A stretch of DNA of 64,000 nucleotides from contig NZ_BCVE01000003.1 of assembly GCF_001591585.1 (NCBI RefSeq), forward strand, positions 186,001 through 250,000, written 5' to 3'. Positions 7,903 through 17,938 of this stretch are shown here, one piece after another. The notes under the pieces were generated by a model. It was not told where the DNA came from and did not search any database. It saw only the letters and a program-made list of their open reading frames with translations. Position 1 is the stretch's first letter; every line of letters begins with the position of its first letter. Both the position numbers and the translations under genes were made by a program. The DNA is from Niallia circulans NBRC 13626. GTDB lineage: Bacteria; Bacillota; Bacilli; Bacillales; Cytobacillaceae.

Positions 7903-9048
7903 ATGACTATTCTTTTAGTAGATGACAATACTGTCAATCTATTTGTAATGGAAAAAATACTTAAAAATGCTGGATACGATGATTGTGTCTCGCTAACCTC
8001 AGCTAATGAATTATTTCATTATCTACAACTTGATGCTCCTAATTCCACAGGGAATAGTGTGGACTTAATATTACTTGATATTATGATGCCAGAGATTGAT
8101 GGCATTGAAGCTTGTAAACGCATTAAAAAAGTGGAAAACCTCAAAGATATTCAGATTATCTTTGTCACAGCATTAGAAGATAAAAATAAACTAGCAGAAG
8201 CGTTGGATATTGGCGGCGTTGATTATATTACAAAACCTCTAAATAAAATAGAACTCCTCGCAAGAATACGCGTTGCATTGCGATTAAAAGCAGAACTGGA
8301 TTGGCATACCCAACATGAAAAAAAGATTCAGTATGAATTAGACTTAGCCACACATGTACAAAGAAGCTTATTAAGTTCACCTTTACAAGACGAACATATG
8401 CATATCGAAGTTTCTTACCTGCCTTCTTTTAATCTTGCAGGTGATATGTATTATTGGCATAAAATAGATGAAGATAAATATGCCATTATCCTTTTAGATA
8501 TGATGGGGCACGGTATTTCTGCCTCTTTAGTATGCATGTTTATCTCCTCTGTCCTAAGAGAATCCGTTAAACAATTAGTACAGCCTGACCTTGTTATAAA
8601 AGAATTAAATCGTTATATGACTTTACTAAAAAATGAAAAAGAGGGGCTGCCTTTTTACTTTACAGCTATTTATCTAGTAATCGACACAAAGGAGAAAACA
8701 GTAAAGTATGTTAATGCTGGGCATCCTTATGGTTATATGCTAGTTGATGAAAATGATGTTGTGGCATTAGAACAAAGTACTTGTGCTGTAGGATTTTTTG
8801 ACGAAATGGAAATTAATACAAAGGAGATCTCCTTTGAAAAAGATGTCCAAATTATTCTTTATACGGATGGGGTATTAGAAGCGATGGGCCCTTGTGAATT
8901 CGAGGCAGAAAAACAAATCCGATCTATTTCCTCCAAAAGATGGGAACACACTAGTTCTGTAATGGATTATTTACTTACAAAAGAACAGCAGTCTAATCAA
9001 CCAGATGATATGTGTGTCTTAATGATCCAAGCAAAAGCAAATAACTGA
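7903..9048 (+). CDS. rsbY: RsbY-like PP2C phosphatase with N-terminal receiver domain
   Basis: In B. cereus, RsbY dephosphorylates the anti-anti-sigma factor RsbV and so releases SigB; its receiver domain is phosphorylated by RsbK. Here residues 1-125 are a response-regulator receiver: acidic pair D7/D8, phospho-acceptor D59 in LILLDIMMP, and the conserved lysine in YITKPLN. A helical linker (about 130-165, with LATHVQRSLL, typical of RsbU/SpoIIE-type phosphatases) leads to a SpoIIE-type PP2C domain with metal-binding aspartates in LAGDMYYW, LLDMMGHG and YTDGVLEAMG. It converges on genes for a CheR-type methyltransferase and a hybrid kinase, the other two parts of the RsbKMY system. The symbol is inferred from architecture and context. 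Confidence 0.85.
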   Translation: MTILLVDDNTVNLFVMEKILKNAGYDDCVSLTSANELFHYLQLDAPNSTGNSVDLILLDIMMPEIDGIEACKRIKKVENLKDIQIIFVTALEDKNKLAEALDIGGVDYITKPLNKIELLARIRVALRLKAELDWHTQHEKKIQYELDLATHVQRSLLSSPLQDEHMHIEVSYLPSFNLAGDMYYWHKIDEDKYAIILLDMMGHGISASLVCMFISSVLRESVKQLVQPDLVIKELNRYMTLLKNEKEGLPFYFTAIYLVIDTKEKTVKYVNAGHPYGYMLVDENDVVALEQSTCAVGFFDEMEINTKEISFEKDVQIILYTDGVLEAMGPCEFEAEKQIRSISSKRWEHTSSVMDYLLTKEQQSNQPDDMCVLMIQAKANN

Positions 9049-9076
9049 CATATTATTGTTGATTATTTACATAATA

Positions 9077-9119
9077 AAAGAAAAAGGATTTCTCTTCATA
9101 GGAGAAATCCTTTTTCTTT
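9077..9119. terminator. Bidirectional terminator between rsbY-like and rsbM-like genes
   Basis: A stem of about 18 bp (9077-9095 with 9101-9119) with A-rich 5' and T-rich 3' flanks, so it works for both converging transcripts. Confidence 0.85.
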
Positions 9120-9150
9120 ATAACAAAGAGGCAGCACTGTTCGAAGAGCC

Positions 9151-10008
9151 TTAATAAATCTTTTGATAAAGTCTTTCGCCATCATCAAGTTCTCTATATT
9201 TTGGCATTACTTCAACAAAACTTAATGTCTCTTTATCCCCTAAACCTAGAAACCCATCTTTACTTAAACTCTCATAAAATAGATGATGCACTTGATTTTG
9301 AAGCATTGGGTTAAAGTAAATGAGTACATTTCTACAAATAATAACATGAAATTCATTAAAGGATTGATCTGTTACTAGATTATGCTGCGCAAAAATAATA
9401 TTTTTCAACAAATCAGAATGAAAGTAAGCATATTGATGATCGGTTTTATAATATTCCGAGAAAGCATTCTTCCCACCAGCAAGCATATAATTTTTCGTAT
9501 ATGCTTGCATTTTGTGGAGAGGAAATGCACCTTTGCTTGCCTTTTCCAGCACAGTTTCATTCATGTCTGTTGCATAAATAACCGTCTTATCCTTCAATCC
9601 CTCTTCTTCTAATAAAATAGCCATAGAAAAGACTTCTTCGCCAGTAGCACAACCAGCATGCCATATCCGAATTTCTTCAAGATTTCGTAAATGCGGGATG
9701 ATTTGTGCTCTAAAAGAACGAAAAAAGCTTGGATTCCTAAACATTTCTGTTACATTGATTGAAAAATCATTAAGAAGTTGTTCAAGGAATGCCTCTTCAT
9801 GAATCACTCTTTCCAGCAGCCTCGTAATCGTAGGAATATTATCCATCTTCATTCTATAGTAAATTCTGCGTGTAATAGAAGATCGGTTATATTGACGAAA
9901 ATCAAAACCTGATAATCGAAAAATCCCTTCGAGCAGCAGATCTACTTCGATGTCTGCATGATCTTGGTTCTCTACCTCTTGATCATTATTCAGGAATGGA
10001 TAATCCAT
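9151..10008 (-). CDS. rsbM: RsbM-like CheR-type protein methyltransferase
   Basis: An S-adenosylmethionine-dependent protein glutamate methyltransferase of the CheR family, 285 residues. The N-terminal helical CheR domain (GFDFRQYNRSSITRRI) is followed by the SAM-binding core: WHAGCATGEEVFSM, then YATDMNETVL and CRNVLIYF. There are no TPRs and no chemotaxis genes nearby. It lies 12 bases downstream of a hybrid kinase and is surely co-transcribed with it. In B. cereus the RsbM methyltransferase modifies the kinase RsbK and dampens SigB activation; gene order and domain content match that system. GGAGGAACGGAG before the ATG supports the start. Confidence 0.85.
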   Translation of the reverse strand: MDYPFLNNDQEVENQDHADIEVDLLLEGIFRLSGFDFRQYNRSSITRRIYYRMKMDNIPTITRLLERVIHEEAFLEQLLNDFSINVTEMFRNPSFFRSFRAQIIPHLRNLEEIRIWHAGCATGEEVFSMAILLEEEGLKDKTVIYATDMNETVLEKASKGAFPLHKMQAYTKNYMLAGGKNAFSEYYKTDHQYAYFHSDLLKNIIFAQHNLVTDQSFNEFHVIICRNVLIYFNPMLQNQVHHLFYESLSKDGFLGLGDKETLSFVEVMPKYRELDDGERLYQKIY

Positions 10009-10020
10009 CTCCGTTCCTCC

Positions 10021-12804
10021 TTACTTTGCTAACCATACTCTTAAGACGGAGTATAATTGATCCAAATCTAGCGGCTTACTGATATAATCAGATGCTCCCG
10101 CCTCTAAACATTTTTCACGGTCATTCTTCATCGCCTTTGCCGTTAATGCGATAATAGGTATCTCTGTCAGATTCAGCGTTTGGCGGATAATTGTCATGGT
10201 TTCATAACCATTCATATTCGGCATCATAATATCCATTAGTATCACATCTAAATCTGTAGTTCTATCCAGAATGTCCAAACATTCCTTTCCGTTATAGGCA
10301 ACAAGGACATCCATCCCTCTTTTTTCAAGCGTCGTTTTAAGAGCAAAGATATTACGATTATCATCGTCTACAATCAATACCTTTTTCCCTTTAAACACAT
10401 CCTCATTCTCATCCTTAGAAATCACGATTTCTGTTTTTCTTTCTTCTTCCTGCTTTTGTTCTTCTTTATCTATTTCTTGTCGAGCTTCTTGCTTTTTCAC
10501 TTCCATTGTAGCAGCTACATTCATCTCACTAATATTGAGCTGAGTGTCTGCTATTCCATTTGGAAGACTTGGAATAATGAGGGTAAAAGTACTTCCCTTG
10601 CCTTCCTCACTCTTCAAGGAAATCCAGCCACCTAGCAATCTAGCAAACTCTCTACAAATGGAAAGGCCTAAGCCAGTACCTCCATATTTACGTACAGTTG
10701 CTCCATCTGCCTGCTGGAATGTTTCAAAGATTAATTTATGCTTATCTTTCGGTATGCCAATACCGGTGTCTGTTACAGAAATATCTAGCCAATCATTGCT
10801 TAATTCTCTCATACTGCGGCTAATCTGGTTTCTCTTCTTAATATTTAAGGAAACTGTTCCGCTTTCCGTAAATTTAAAGGCATTGGATAATAGATTTTTA
10901 ATAATTTGTTGGAATCTCTTTTCATCTGTAAATACGATATCTTGGAGACCTTCCTGTTTATTTACTAAAAATTCTACTTCCTTCTGGTTAGCGATAGGTG
11001 CGAAGCTTCGCTCCAATTGTGAAGTAATATCATGGATGCTTACTTCTGCAAAATGAACATCAAGCTTGCCTGCCTCTACTTTGGAAAGATCAAGAATATC
11101 ATTTATAAGCGAAAGAAGATCTTTACCAGAAGAATGAATAACATTTGCAAACTCCATTTCTTCTTCCGATAGGTGATTCGACTCATTCTCCGCTAACATT
11201 TCTGAAAGAATTAGAATGCTATTTAGCGGAGTTCTTAATTCATGAGACATATTAGCTAAAAACTCTGATTTATAATTAGAATTTTGAATAACCAACTCTG
11301 TTTTCTCTTCTAATTCCTCTTTTGCTTTTTCTAAATCCCTTGTCTTCGCTTCTGCTTCTCTTGTTCGATCTTCGAGCTGTTCATTAGTAGCCATCAGTTC
11401 TTCTTTTTGCATTTGCAGTTCTTCTGATTGTGACTGTAATTCCTCTGATTGTGTTTGCAGCTCTTCTGATTGAACTTGTAACTCTTCCGTCATTGCTCTA
11501 GATTCATTTAACAAGCGGACGATTTCCATTCTACCCATAATACTATTAATCGTTAGTCCAAATGTCTCCACTACCCCGGTAATGAGATTTTGTTGAAGGG
11601 CTGTAAATTCTGTCATTGTAGCAAGCTCAAGTACAGCAATCGCCTCTCCTTCAAACAGAACGGGTACAATGATAATACTGCGTGGAGAAACATCCCCTAG
11701 CCCTGTTGCAATTAAGCGATAATCACTTGGAATTTCTTGATAATGCAAGACGCGCTGTTCTTTGGCACTTTGACCAATCAGACCTTCTCCTAATTGAAAA
11801 GTATCTCGAGCAATCGTATCACCAGATTCAGCAAATGTTGCCGTTTTTAGATAGGTTTCCTTTTTTTGTTGAGTATCTTTCACATAAAAGGCTCCAAAGC
11901 TTGCATTTGTTTTTTGTGCTATTTCTGTTATAAACACACTAGCCAATGATTCAATAGAAGGAATCCCTTGAATTTTCATCACAATATCAGCAACGTTTGA
12001 TTGTAACCATTCTCTTTGCTCAACGGTATCAAGAAGGCTATTTGTCACTTCTGCCAGCTCTCTTATTTCATCTTTTGTCCGGACATGAATACGAGTACTG
12101 ACATTTCCTTTAGAGGCAGCGATTGTTTTAATAGACTCTGTTACTTCCTTTATTGTTCTAACAATCGATTTAGAGGTTTGGCCAGCCAGACTAATAGCAA
12201 CAAGAGAAATCAAGACTAATACGCCGAATAGTCCTACTGTTAAAGCATTATTTTGTTGGTCCAGCTTTGTTGCCTGCTTGGCCGACGCAGTCTTCTCTGT
12301 ATCTCTAAGATTTGTAAACTTTTCTGTAATCTCGTTTATATAATCCCGTCCATTATCCTCTTTGAAAAATTCATCAAGAGCTTCTGTATTATTTTGTGCT
12401 TTATATTGAATGGTTGGCTCACCAGCCGTATTAATCCAATTCAAAATGTTTTCCTTTATTTCGAGTAAATTCTGCTGCTGTACAGGTTTATTACTCATTA
12501 ACTGATACAATTCCTCAAATTGCTCTTTCCAATTTTCCTTCCCATCATTATACGGAATTAAGTAACTTTGATTACCTGTGATTATGTAGCCACGCTGACC
12601 TGTCTCCATATCTAATACACTTTTCTCAATGGAAGATGTAAGTTCATGTATGCGAGAATCGTAATTGATAATCGAATTACGTTCCTGTTGAAGGGAGCGT
12701 ATTTGATTATTTAGTAAAATTACTGACACAAGTAAGCAAAGAATGATAACAATGTAACCAAGGATAATTTTGGAGCGAATGCCAAACTTAAATTTCGAAT
12801 CCAT
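10021..12804 (-). CDS. rsbK: RsbK-like hybrid sensor histidine kinase (CHASE3-HAMP-GAF-HisKA-HATPase-REC)
   Basis: A 927-residue membrane sensor kinase. In order: membrane segment about 12-31; an extracytoplasmic CHASE3-like domain (about 40-180, with METGQRGYIITG); a second membrane segment about 187-207; HAMP; GAF (about 285-430); a coiled coil with tandem LQxQSEE heptads; HisKA with phospho-acceptor H521 in ANMSHELRTPLN; HATPase with GTGIGIP and GTGLGLSICREF; a charged linker; and a receiver with D858 in LMDIMMP. The architecture matches B. cereus RsbK, which phosphorylates RsbY to turn on SigB. The coiled coil lies where RsbM methylation would be expected. AAGGAAGG seven bases before the ATG supports the start. 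First gene of the rsbK-rsbM unit. Confidence 0.85.
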   Translation of the reverse strand: MDSKFKFGIRSKIILGYIVIILCLLVSVILLNNQIRSLQQERNSIINYDSRIHELTSSIEKSVLDMETGQRGYIITGNQSYLIPYNDGKENWKEQFEELYQLMSNKPVQQQNLLEIKENILNWINTAGEPTIQYKAQNNTEALDEFFKEDNGRDYINEITEKFTNLRDTEKTASAKQATKLDQQNNALTVGLFGVLVLISLVAISLAGQTSKSIVRTIKEVTESIKTIAASKGNVSTRIHVRTKDEIRELAEVTNSLLDTVEQREWLQSNVADIVMKIQGIPSIESLASVFITEIAQKTNASFGAFYVKDTQQKKETYLKTATFAESGDTIARDTFQLGEGLIGQSAKEQRVLHYQEIPSDYRLIATGLGDVSPRSIIIVPVLFEGEAIAVLELATMTEFTALQQNLITGVVETFGLTINSIMGRMEIVRLLNESRAMTEELQVQSEELQTQSEELQSQSEELQMQKEELMATNEQLEDRTREAEAKTRDLEKAKEELEEKTELVIQNSNYKSEFLANMSHELRTPLNSILILSEMLAENESNHLSEEEMEFANVIHSSGKDLLSLINDILDLSKVEAGKLDVHFAEVSIHDITSQLERSFAPIANQKEVEFLVNKQEGLQDIVFTDEKRFQQIIKNLLSNAFKFTESGTVSLNIKKRNQISRSMRELSNDWLDISVTDTGIGIPKDKHKLIFETFQQADGATVRKYGGTGLGLSICREFARLLGGWISLKSEEGKGSTFTLIIPSLPNGIADTQLNISEMNVAATMEVKKQEARQEIDKEEQKQEEERKTEIVISKDENEDVFKGKKVLIVDDDNRNIFALKTTLEKRGMDVLVAYNGKECLDILDRTTDLDVILMDIMMPNMNGYETMTIIRQTLNLTEIPIIALTAKAMKNDREKCLEAGASDYISKPLDLDQLYSVLRVWLAK

Positions 12805-13017
12805 TTGATTACCTTCCTTAACTTATTTTCTATTTTAATAGTATAGTATTTACAATAAAAATGAAAAGGGAATTTGCTCTATTTTCTTCTTATTCATCTA
12901 GTTTATATTACTTTTTTTATCGCTTCAACTTTACAAGCCTATGCTTTATATTACCTACTAATGATTTTGTAAGCAAAATGATGCTTGAGTAACACTTTAC
13001 TTTTCCATTGCTTACAA

Positions 13018-13066
13018 CGTGGAAAACAAAGGGTGAGAATGACTATATTTACCGCTTCTCACCCTT
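13018..13066 (-). terminator. Terminator of the Suv3-like helicase gene
   Basis: An 11-bp stem AAGGGTGAGAA/TTCTCACCCTT (13029-13039 with 13056-13066). On the minus strand it is followed by TTTGTTTTCC. The remaining space up to rsbK (12805-13017) holds only AT-rich sequence. Confidence 0.7.
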
Positions 13067-13098
13067 CTCTAACATTCAAAGCCCTTATGTGTATTAAT

Positions 13099-15585
13099 TT
13101 ACGTCTGATAAAAACAATCATTACAAACAGCAAATTTAAATTTAGCTGCTAGTTCTTTCCCACATTTCTTGCATTGCTTCGTTCGTTTCTTCCCTTTAAT
13201 CCCTGTCTTTAACTGATCGTTTATTTGGTCACTCAATTCCAGTCTTACCTTTTCCCAATAATAAGCTTCTGTCCTTCTTTCTAATCTATATAGGAATAAT
13301 AAGTGAAGACCAATCGCTTTGTAAGCGAGTTCCAATTCCTCCAGACTATCTTGTTTAATTTTCGGTTCTGGTAAATCCCTGTTTTCCACAATTGCCTCCA
13401 TATTTACTTTCCATTGCGCTCGTAATGAGGCTTCACTTGTGGCGAATGGTAGTTTCAGAAAACTAAATAAATCATGCAGGGACATTCTCGCTTCGACCAT
13501 TGTATCCATAATCATTTCATATAGCTGCATTTCCTCGGTTAGCGAGGCCTTTTTTGTTCCTTCTGGACTTCTAAAATGTCCCCATAAATAAAAGAAGAGC
13601 CCTAGGTTATTGGAATACTTTTGAAATCTTTCTAAAACAGCACTTGTTGGTGCTATTGTGAATCTATACAAGTCTTCATCTCTTTTTTCTAATAAATACT
13701 TCATTCTTTTACGGTCACTGGTGAAAGCAACACGCCCAATATCATATATTCCCTTTCTTCCTGCTCTACCTGCAATCTGCTTCACTTCCTGTGAGGTTAA
13801 CATCCTTCTTCTTATCCCATCAAATTTGTCATTCTCTAAGAAGACAATTCTCCTTATTGGTAAATTAAGCCCCATCCCAATTGCATCTGTTGAAACAATA
13901 ACTTTCGTTTCTCCGTTAATAAAACGCTCCATTTGTTTTTTTCTTGCTTCTGGTGGCATACTTCCATAAATTATACTGACTTGCCACCCTTTTCTTTGTA
14001 ATTCAGAGGCTGTTTCTAAGACACTTCTTCTTGAGAAACACACTAAGGCGTCTCCCTTTCTTGTATGACTTAATTGAAACAACTCATTTTCTACCTGTAA
14101 CGGTGTCTCCCGTCGATATTCATGAACCTCTACATCTATATCACCTAATAACTGCAAAATCATGTTTTTGGCATGCAGACTTGCAATAATATGGACCTCT
14201 TTTGCATTTGCCTTGGTGATAGCACGATACCATGAGAATCCTCGTTCTCTGTCCGCAATCATTTGTGCCTCATCAATGACAACAACTTCGTAAAAATCCT
14301 TTTCGTGAAACATTTCTACTGTACTCGATTGATGTTGAGCCTCTAGAACAAGCTTCTCTTCTTCCCCTGTTTTTAGCGAACATGGAACTCCTTGCTGATT
14401 TAGCTTCTCATAAATTTCTAATGCTAATAATCTCAATGGAGCTAAATATAAACCGCTTGTAGCTTGCATCATTCGGTTAATTGCTTGAAACGTTTTACCA
14501 GTATTCGTTTCTCCAGTATGAAGGATATATTTAACATCTATATTGGTTGGAGGATAATATTCTCTTCCAAATATATCCTCAATCATTCTTGCTTCTTCTT
14601 CTTTACGTCGTCTTTGCTCCTCTCGATCTTCTGCTTCCTTCTGTTCCTTCCTTTGACGGTCTTTTTCCATAATCTCTTTATGAATTTCTACATCAAAAGG
14701 AATATCTAATAATTTTTCCAAATCAATTACATACTCAGAAAACAAATCCTCAAGAAACTCTTCTGTTATTTCTTCCAGTAAAGGCGTGCTTATTTCTAGT
14801 AAAAAGGAATTGCTTAAGGAATGGTCAAATATGTCTTCATATTCTTCTTTTATTCGAGTAGGCAATTTATCTTTAAGCCATGTCGGCAAAAAATCAATTA
14901 AATGCTGAAAAATTAAATTTTCATATGCTTCTGTCCGGTCTTCCAAAAAGTAAAATTGGTTATAGGGCATATTCATTTCATTTGATAAATATTCTTCAAA
15001 GGTTAATTCCATCGAAGATAAAACAATGCCATTCCGTTCTATCTCTAGCGCGATATTGCTTCCTGTTAAATAGCGAATATAGAGAAACAATTCCTCATAA
15101 TGCTTTTCCATTAATTGCTCAATATAATAAGAGAATTTCATTTTATATTTACGTTTCTCTTCTAGATCTTTCTGTTCTTCTACGTTTTGCAAATAGCTTT
15201 TTCGTCTTTCTTTATACCTTTTTTCCCATTCTTCTTTATTATCCCCTAGGTTTGTTCTTAACCATTCTTCATAAGGGAATACTTCAACCTCGCGAATTTC
15301 ACTTCTAAATAATCGGTTAATAACCTTTTTATTAAGATCATTAATGTCTAATCCCTTATTCGTGAGATATTGCTTCTTCTCAGCATACTTGACATGACTA
15401 GTGGCGGTATTAAGCCAAGTATTTAGCCAAATTTGCTCTATAAATACTTTTCGGTCATCCATATATTGTTCAAAAGCAGGCAGACGATCTTGTTTCTCTA
15501 AATACTTATTAACATCATTTAATATATGGTTTTTTGTTTGTTGAATCGCTTTATCGTATTGCGGTTTTAATATTGGATTTATCAT
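13099..15585 (-). CDS. Suv3-like DExH RNA helicase with C-terminal zinc ribbon
   Basis: An 828-residue superfamily-2 helicase. A charged helical N-terminal region (1-350) has no clear domain. The core has Walker A GETNTGKT (358-365), motif II DEAQ (438-441), FSRRSVLE and IVSTDAIGMGLNLP of the second RecA domain, and motif VI QIAGRAGRKG. The short GETNTGKT/DEAQ core with the GMGLNLP-QIAGRAGR combination resembles mitochondrial Suv3 RNA helicase rather than DEAD-box or RecQ proteins. The last 25 residues form a CxxC-CxxC zinc ribbon (CKKCGKE, CNDC). It probably unwinds RNA or RNA/DNA; the true substrate is unknown. GGAG six bases before the ATG supports the start. It stands alone. Confidence 0.8.
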   Translation of the reverse strand: MINPILKPQYDKAIQQTKNHILNDVNKYLEKQDRLPAFEQYMDDRKVFIEQIWLNTWLNTATSHVKYAEKKQYLTNKGLDINDLNKKVINRLFRSEIREVEVFPYEEWLRTNLGDNKEEWEKRYKERRKSYLQNVEEQKDLEEKRKYKMKFSYYIEQLMEKHYEELFLYIRYLTGSNIALEIERNGIVLSSMELTFEEYLSNEMNMPYNQFYFLEDRTEAYENLIFQHLIDFLPTWLKDKLPTRIKEEYEDIFDHSLSNSFLLEISTPLLEEITEEFLEDLFSEYVIDLEKLLDIPFDVEIHKEIMEKDRQRKEQKEAEDREEQRRRKEEEARMIEDIFGREYYPPTNIDVKYILHTGETNTGKTFQAINRMMQATSGLYLAPLRLLALEIYEKLNQQGVPCSLKTGEEEKLVLEAQHQSSTVEMFHEKDFYEVVVIDEAQMIADRERGFSWYRAITKANAKEVHIIASLHAKNMILQLLGDIDVEVHEYRRETPLQVENELFQLSHTRKGDALVCFSRRSVLETASELQRKGWQVSIIYGSMPPEARKKQMERFINGETKVIVSTDAIGMGLNLPIRRIVFLENDKFDGIRRRMLTSQEVKQIAGRAGRKGIYDIGRVAFTSDRKRMKYLLEKRDEDLYRFTIAPTSAVLERFQKYSNNLGLFFYLWGHFRSPEGTKKASLTEEMQLYEMIMDTMVEARMSLHDLFSFLKLPFATSEASLRAQWKVNMEAIVENRDLPEPKIKQDSLEELELAYKAIGLHLLFLYRLERRTEAYYWEKVRLELSDQINDQLKTGIKGKKRTKQCKKCGKELAAKFKFAVCNDCFYQT

Positions 15586-15854
15586 GATGAACTCCTATAG
15601 GAAATGTTATACCATTCTTATTTTCCTTTATTTTATCTTAGACATGTAGTTTTTTTAAAATTTTTTAGACTTTCTCCCATTTTTCATGTGGACTTTATTA
15701 ACGATCATAACATGGATACTAAACTAAAAAGTTGTTATATTGATTTATTTTATTCCATGTCGCTTTTTATCGTTTATTTGCATACGATTTTTGTGTTTTG
15801 AAAGATTATTTCCTTAAAAATAGGGGAAAATAAGTAAAGGATGATTTCTCGGGA

Positions 15855-15890
15855 AATAAAAAAATCCTTGCACGTTGGCAAGGATTATTT
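15855..15890 (-). terminator. Terminator of the opp operon
   Basis: A stem AATCCTTGC/GCAAGGATT (15863-15871 with 15878-15886) that reads into T7 on the minus strand. The rest of the 15586-15926 gap is AT-rich with no recognisable gene. Confidence 0.85.
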
Positions 15891-15926
15891 GGAAGGGTCT
15901 TCTTTAATAGAGTAAATTTTGTTAAA

Positions 15927-16868
15927 TTAGTTTTTCTTAAGGCTTAATTCTTTTTTATACTTCTCTAGTTCTTTCTCTGTGCAGCGTACAAAGTGACCTG
16001 GAGTTACTTCTCTTAACTCAGCCGGTTCACTAGTATCATGTACAGATGGATCATATGCAATTCTCTTGCGCTCACGTTCATATCGTGGATCTGGAAGTGG
16101 AATTGCGGATAATAATGATTTTGTGTATGGGTGAATTGGGTTTTCATACAATTCATCTGCTTCTGCAAGCTCTACCATATTCCCCATATACATAACACCA
16201 ATACGATCACTAATATATTTTACCATGGAAAGATCATGGGCAATAAATAAATAAGTCAATCCACGCTCTTTTTGAAGCTTTTTCAAAAGATTTACTACCT
16301 GTGCTTGAATAGAAACGTCTAGTGCAGAAATAGGCTCATCACAGATAATGAAATCTGGCTCAACAGCTAGGGCGCGAGCAATCCCAATTCTCTGCCTTTG
16401 ACCGCCGCTGAATTCGTGCGGGAAGCGTGTGGCATGCTCTTTATTCAACCCAACTACTTCAAGGAGTTCTTCGACTCTTTGACGACGCTCTTCTGGTGTT
16501 TTTGCAAGATTATGATTATCAATTCCTTCTGCAATAATATCAAGTACAGTCATGCGTGGATTTAGAGAAGAATGTGGATCTTGGAAAATCATTTGCATTT
16601 TTTGATTAAATTTGCGAAGCTCTGCCTTTGATTTTTTTCCGTGCACATCTTCGCCTTCAAATTTCACTTCTCCACCTGTTGCATCGTAAAGACGGATGAT
16701 TGTTCTACCTGTTGTTGATTTTCCACAACCAGATTCTCCAACCAGACCAAAAGTTTCTCCTTTAAAAATATCAAAGGATACACCGTCAACGGCTTTAATG
16801 ACTCTATCTCTACCTGCGGAAAAGTGTTTTTGCAAGTTTTTTACTTCTAGTAATTTTTCTCTAGTCAA
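15927..16868 (-). CDS. oppF: Oligopeptide ABC transporter ATP-binding protein OppF
   Basis: Second ATPase of the oligopeptide importer, working with OppD at the cytoplasmic face. It has Walker [13 protein letters not shown], signature [14 protein letters not shown], Walker B FIICDEP, and the C-terminal oligopeptide-transporter extension [15 protein letters not shown]. 313 residues is normal. The start is a TTG at 16868: GGACGGTG lies ahead of it, and the TTG overlaps the TGA of oppD (TTGA), indicating translational coupling. It is the last gene of oppABCDF. Confidence 0.93.
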   Translation of the reverse strand: MTREKLLEVKNLQKHFSAGRDRVIKAVDGVSFDIFKGETFGLVGESGCGKSTTGRTIIRLYDATGGEVKFEGEDVHGKKSKAELRKFNQKMQMIFQDPHSSLNPRMTVLDIIAEGIDNHNLAKTPEERRQRVEELLEVVGLNKEHATRFPHEFSGGQRQRIGIARALAVEPDFIICDEPISALDVSIQAQVVNLLKKLQKERGLTYLFIAHDLSMVKYISDRIGVMYMGNMVELAEADELYENPIHPYTKSLLSAIPLPDPRYERERKRIAYDPSVHDTSEPAELREVTPGHFVRCTEKELEKYKKELSLKKN

Positions 16869-17920
16869 CGTTTTTCACCGTCCTTGCGACCTGTTTTGGA
16901 GAAACCAAGCATTCTTTGCTTAACAGCTTCTGGCGGCTCAACCTTTGGTGCATCTTCATGCAATAACCAGGTTGCAGCATAATGCGTATCAGAAACTTTA
17001 AACATTGGCGGCTCCATTACTGTATCGATTTCTAGCGCAAATTGATTTCTAGGCGCAAATGCATCTCCTGCTGGAGGCTTTAACATATTCGGCGGGCTTC
17101 CAGGGATAGCGAAAAGCTCTTCATCCGTACTATCTAGGGTTGGCATCGATCCAATCAATCCCCAAGTATATGGATGCTTTGGATTATAGAAAATATCATC
17201 TACTGTGCCAATTTCAACAATTTTTCCAGCATACATAACAGCAACACGGTCTGCCACATTCGCCACAACACCAAGGTCATGTGTAATAAAAATAATCGCA
17301 CTATCTGTTTTCTTTTGAATATCTTTCATCAATTCTAGGATTTGTGCCTGAATCGTAACATCAAGTGCTGTTGTTGGTTCATCGGCAATTAAAATCTTTG
17401 GGTTACACGCAAGAGCAATCGCTACAACCACACGTTGACGCATTCCACCTGAGAATTGATGCGGAAACTGATTAATGCGGATTTCCGCTTGTGGAATACC
17501 AACTAATTCGAGTAATTCTAAGGCACGCTTTTTTGCATCAGACTTATTCATATTTTGATGCTTTATTAAGCCTTCCATGATTTGGTTACCAATTTTCATT
17601 GTTGGGTTTAAAGAAGACATCGGGTCTTGAAACACCATGGAAATATCTTTTCCGCGAATTTTTTGCATTTCTTTTTTTGACTTTTTTACAAGATCTTCGC
17701 CTTCAAATAATATTTCTCCACTTTTGATGACACTTTGCGGTTCAGGAAGAAGTCTCATTAAAGCATTGGACGTAACGGATTTACCAGAACCGGACTCTCC
17801 TACAATTGCTAATGTTTCCCCTTTATTTAATTCAAAGCTCACACCGCGAACAGCTTGTACTTCACCGTTGTAGGTGTTAAATGATACTCTTAAATCTTTG
17901 ACTTCTAATAATTTACTCAT
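16865..17920 (-). CDS. oppD: Oligopeptide ABC transporter ATP-binding protein OppD
   Basis: First ATPase of the importer, 351 residues. It has Walker [13 protein letters not shown], signature [14 protein letters not shown], Walker [13 protein letters not shown] and the H-loop ITHDLGVV. The C-terminal OppD/DppD segment ([15 protein letters not shown]) is present, but the usual cysteine cluster of iron-sulphur-containing relatives is not obvious. AGGTG seven bases before the ATG supports the start. It follows oppC by 18 bases and overlaps oppF by four. Confidence 0.93.
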   Translation of the reverse strand: MSKLLEVKDLRVSFNTYNGEVQAVRGVSFELNKGETLAIVGESGSGKSVTSNALMRLLPEPQSVIKSGEILFEGEDLVKKSKKEMQKIRGKDISMVFQDPMSSLNPTMKIGNQIMEGLIKHQNMNKSDAKKRALELLELVGIPQAEIRINQFPHQFSGGMRQRVVVAIALACNPKILIADEPTTALDVTIQAQILELMKDIQKKTDSAIIFITHDLGVVANVADRVAVMYAGKIVEIGTVDDIFYNPKHPYTWGLIGSMPTLDSTDEELFAIPGSPPNMLKPPAGDAFAPRNQFALEIDTVMEPPMFKVSDTHYAATWLLHEDAPKVEPPEAVKQRMLGFSKTGRKDGEKR

Positions 17921-17938
17921 TTATAAACACCTACTCTC

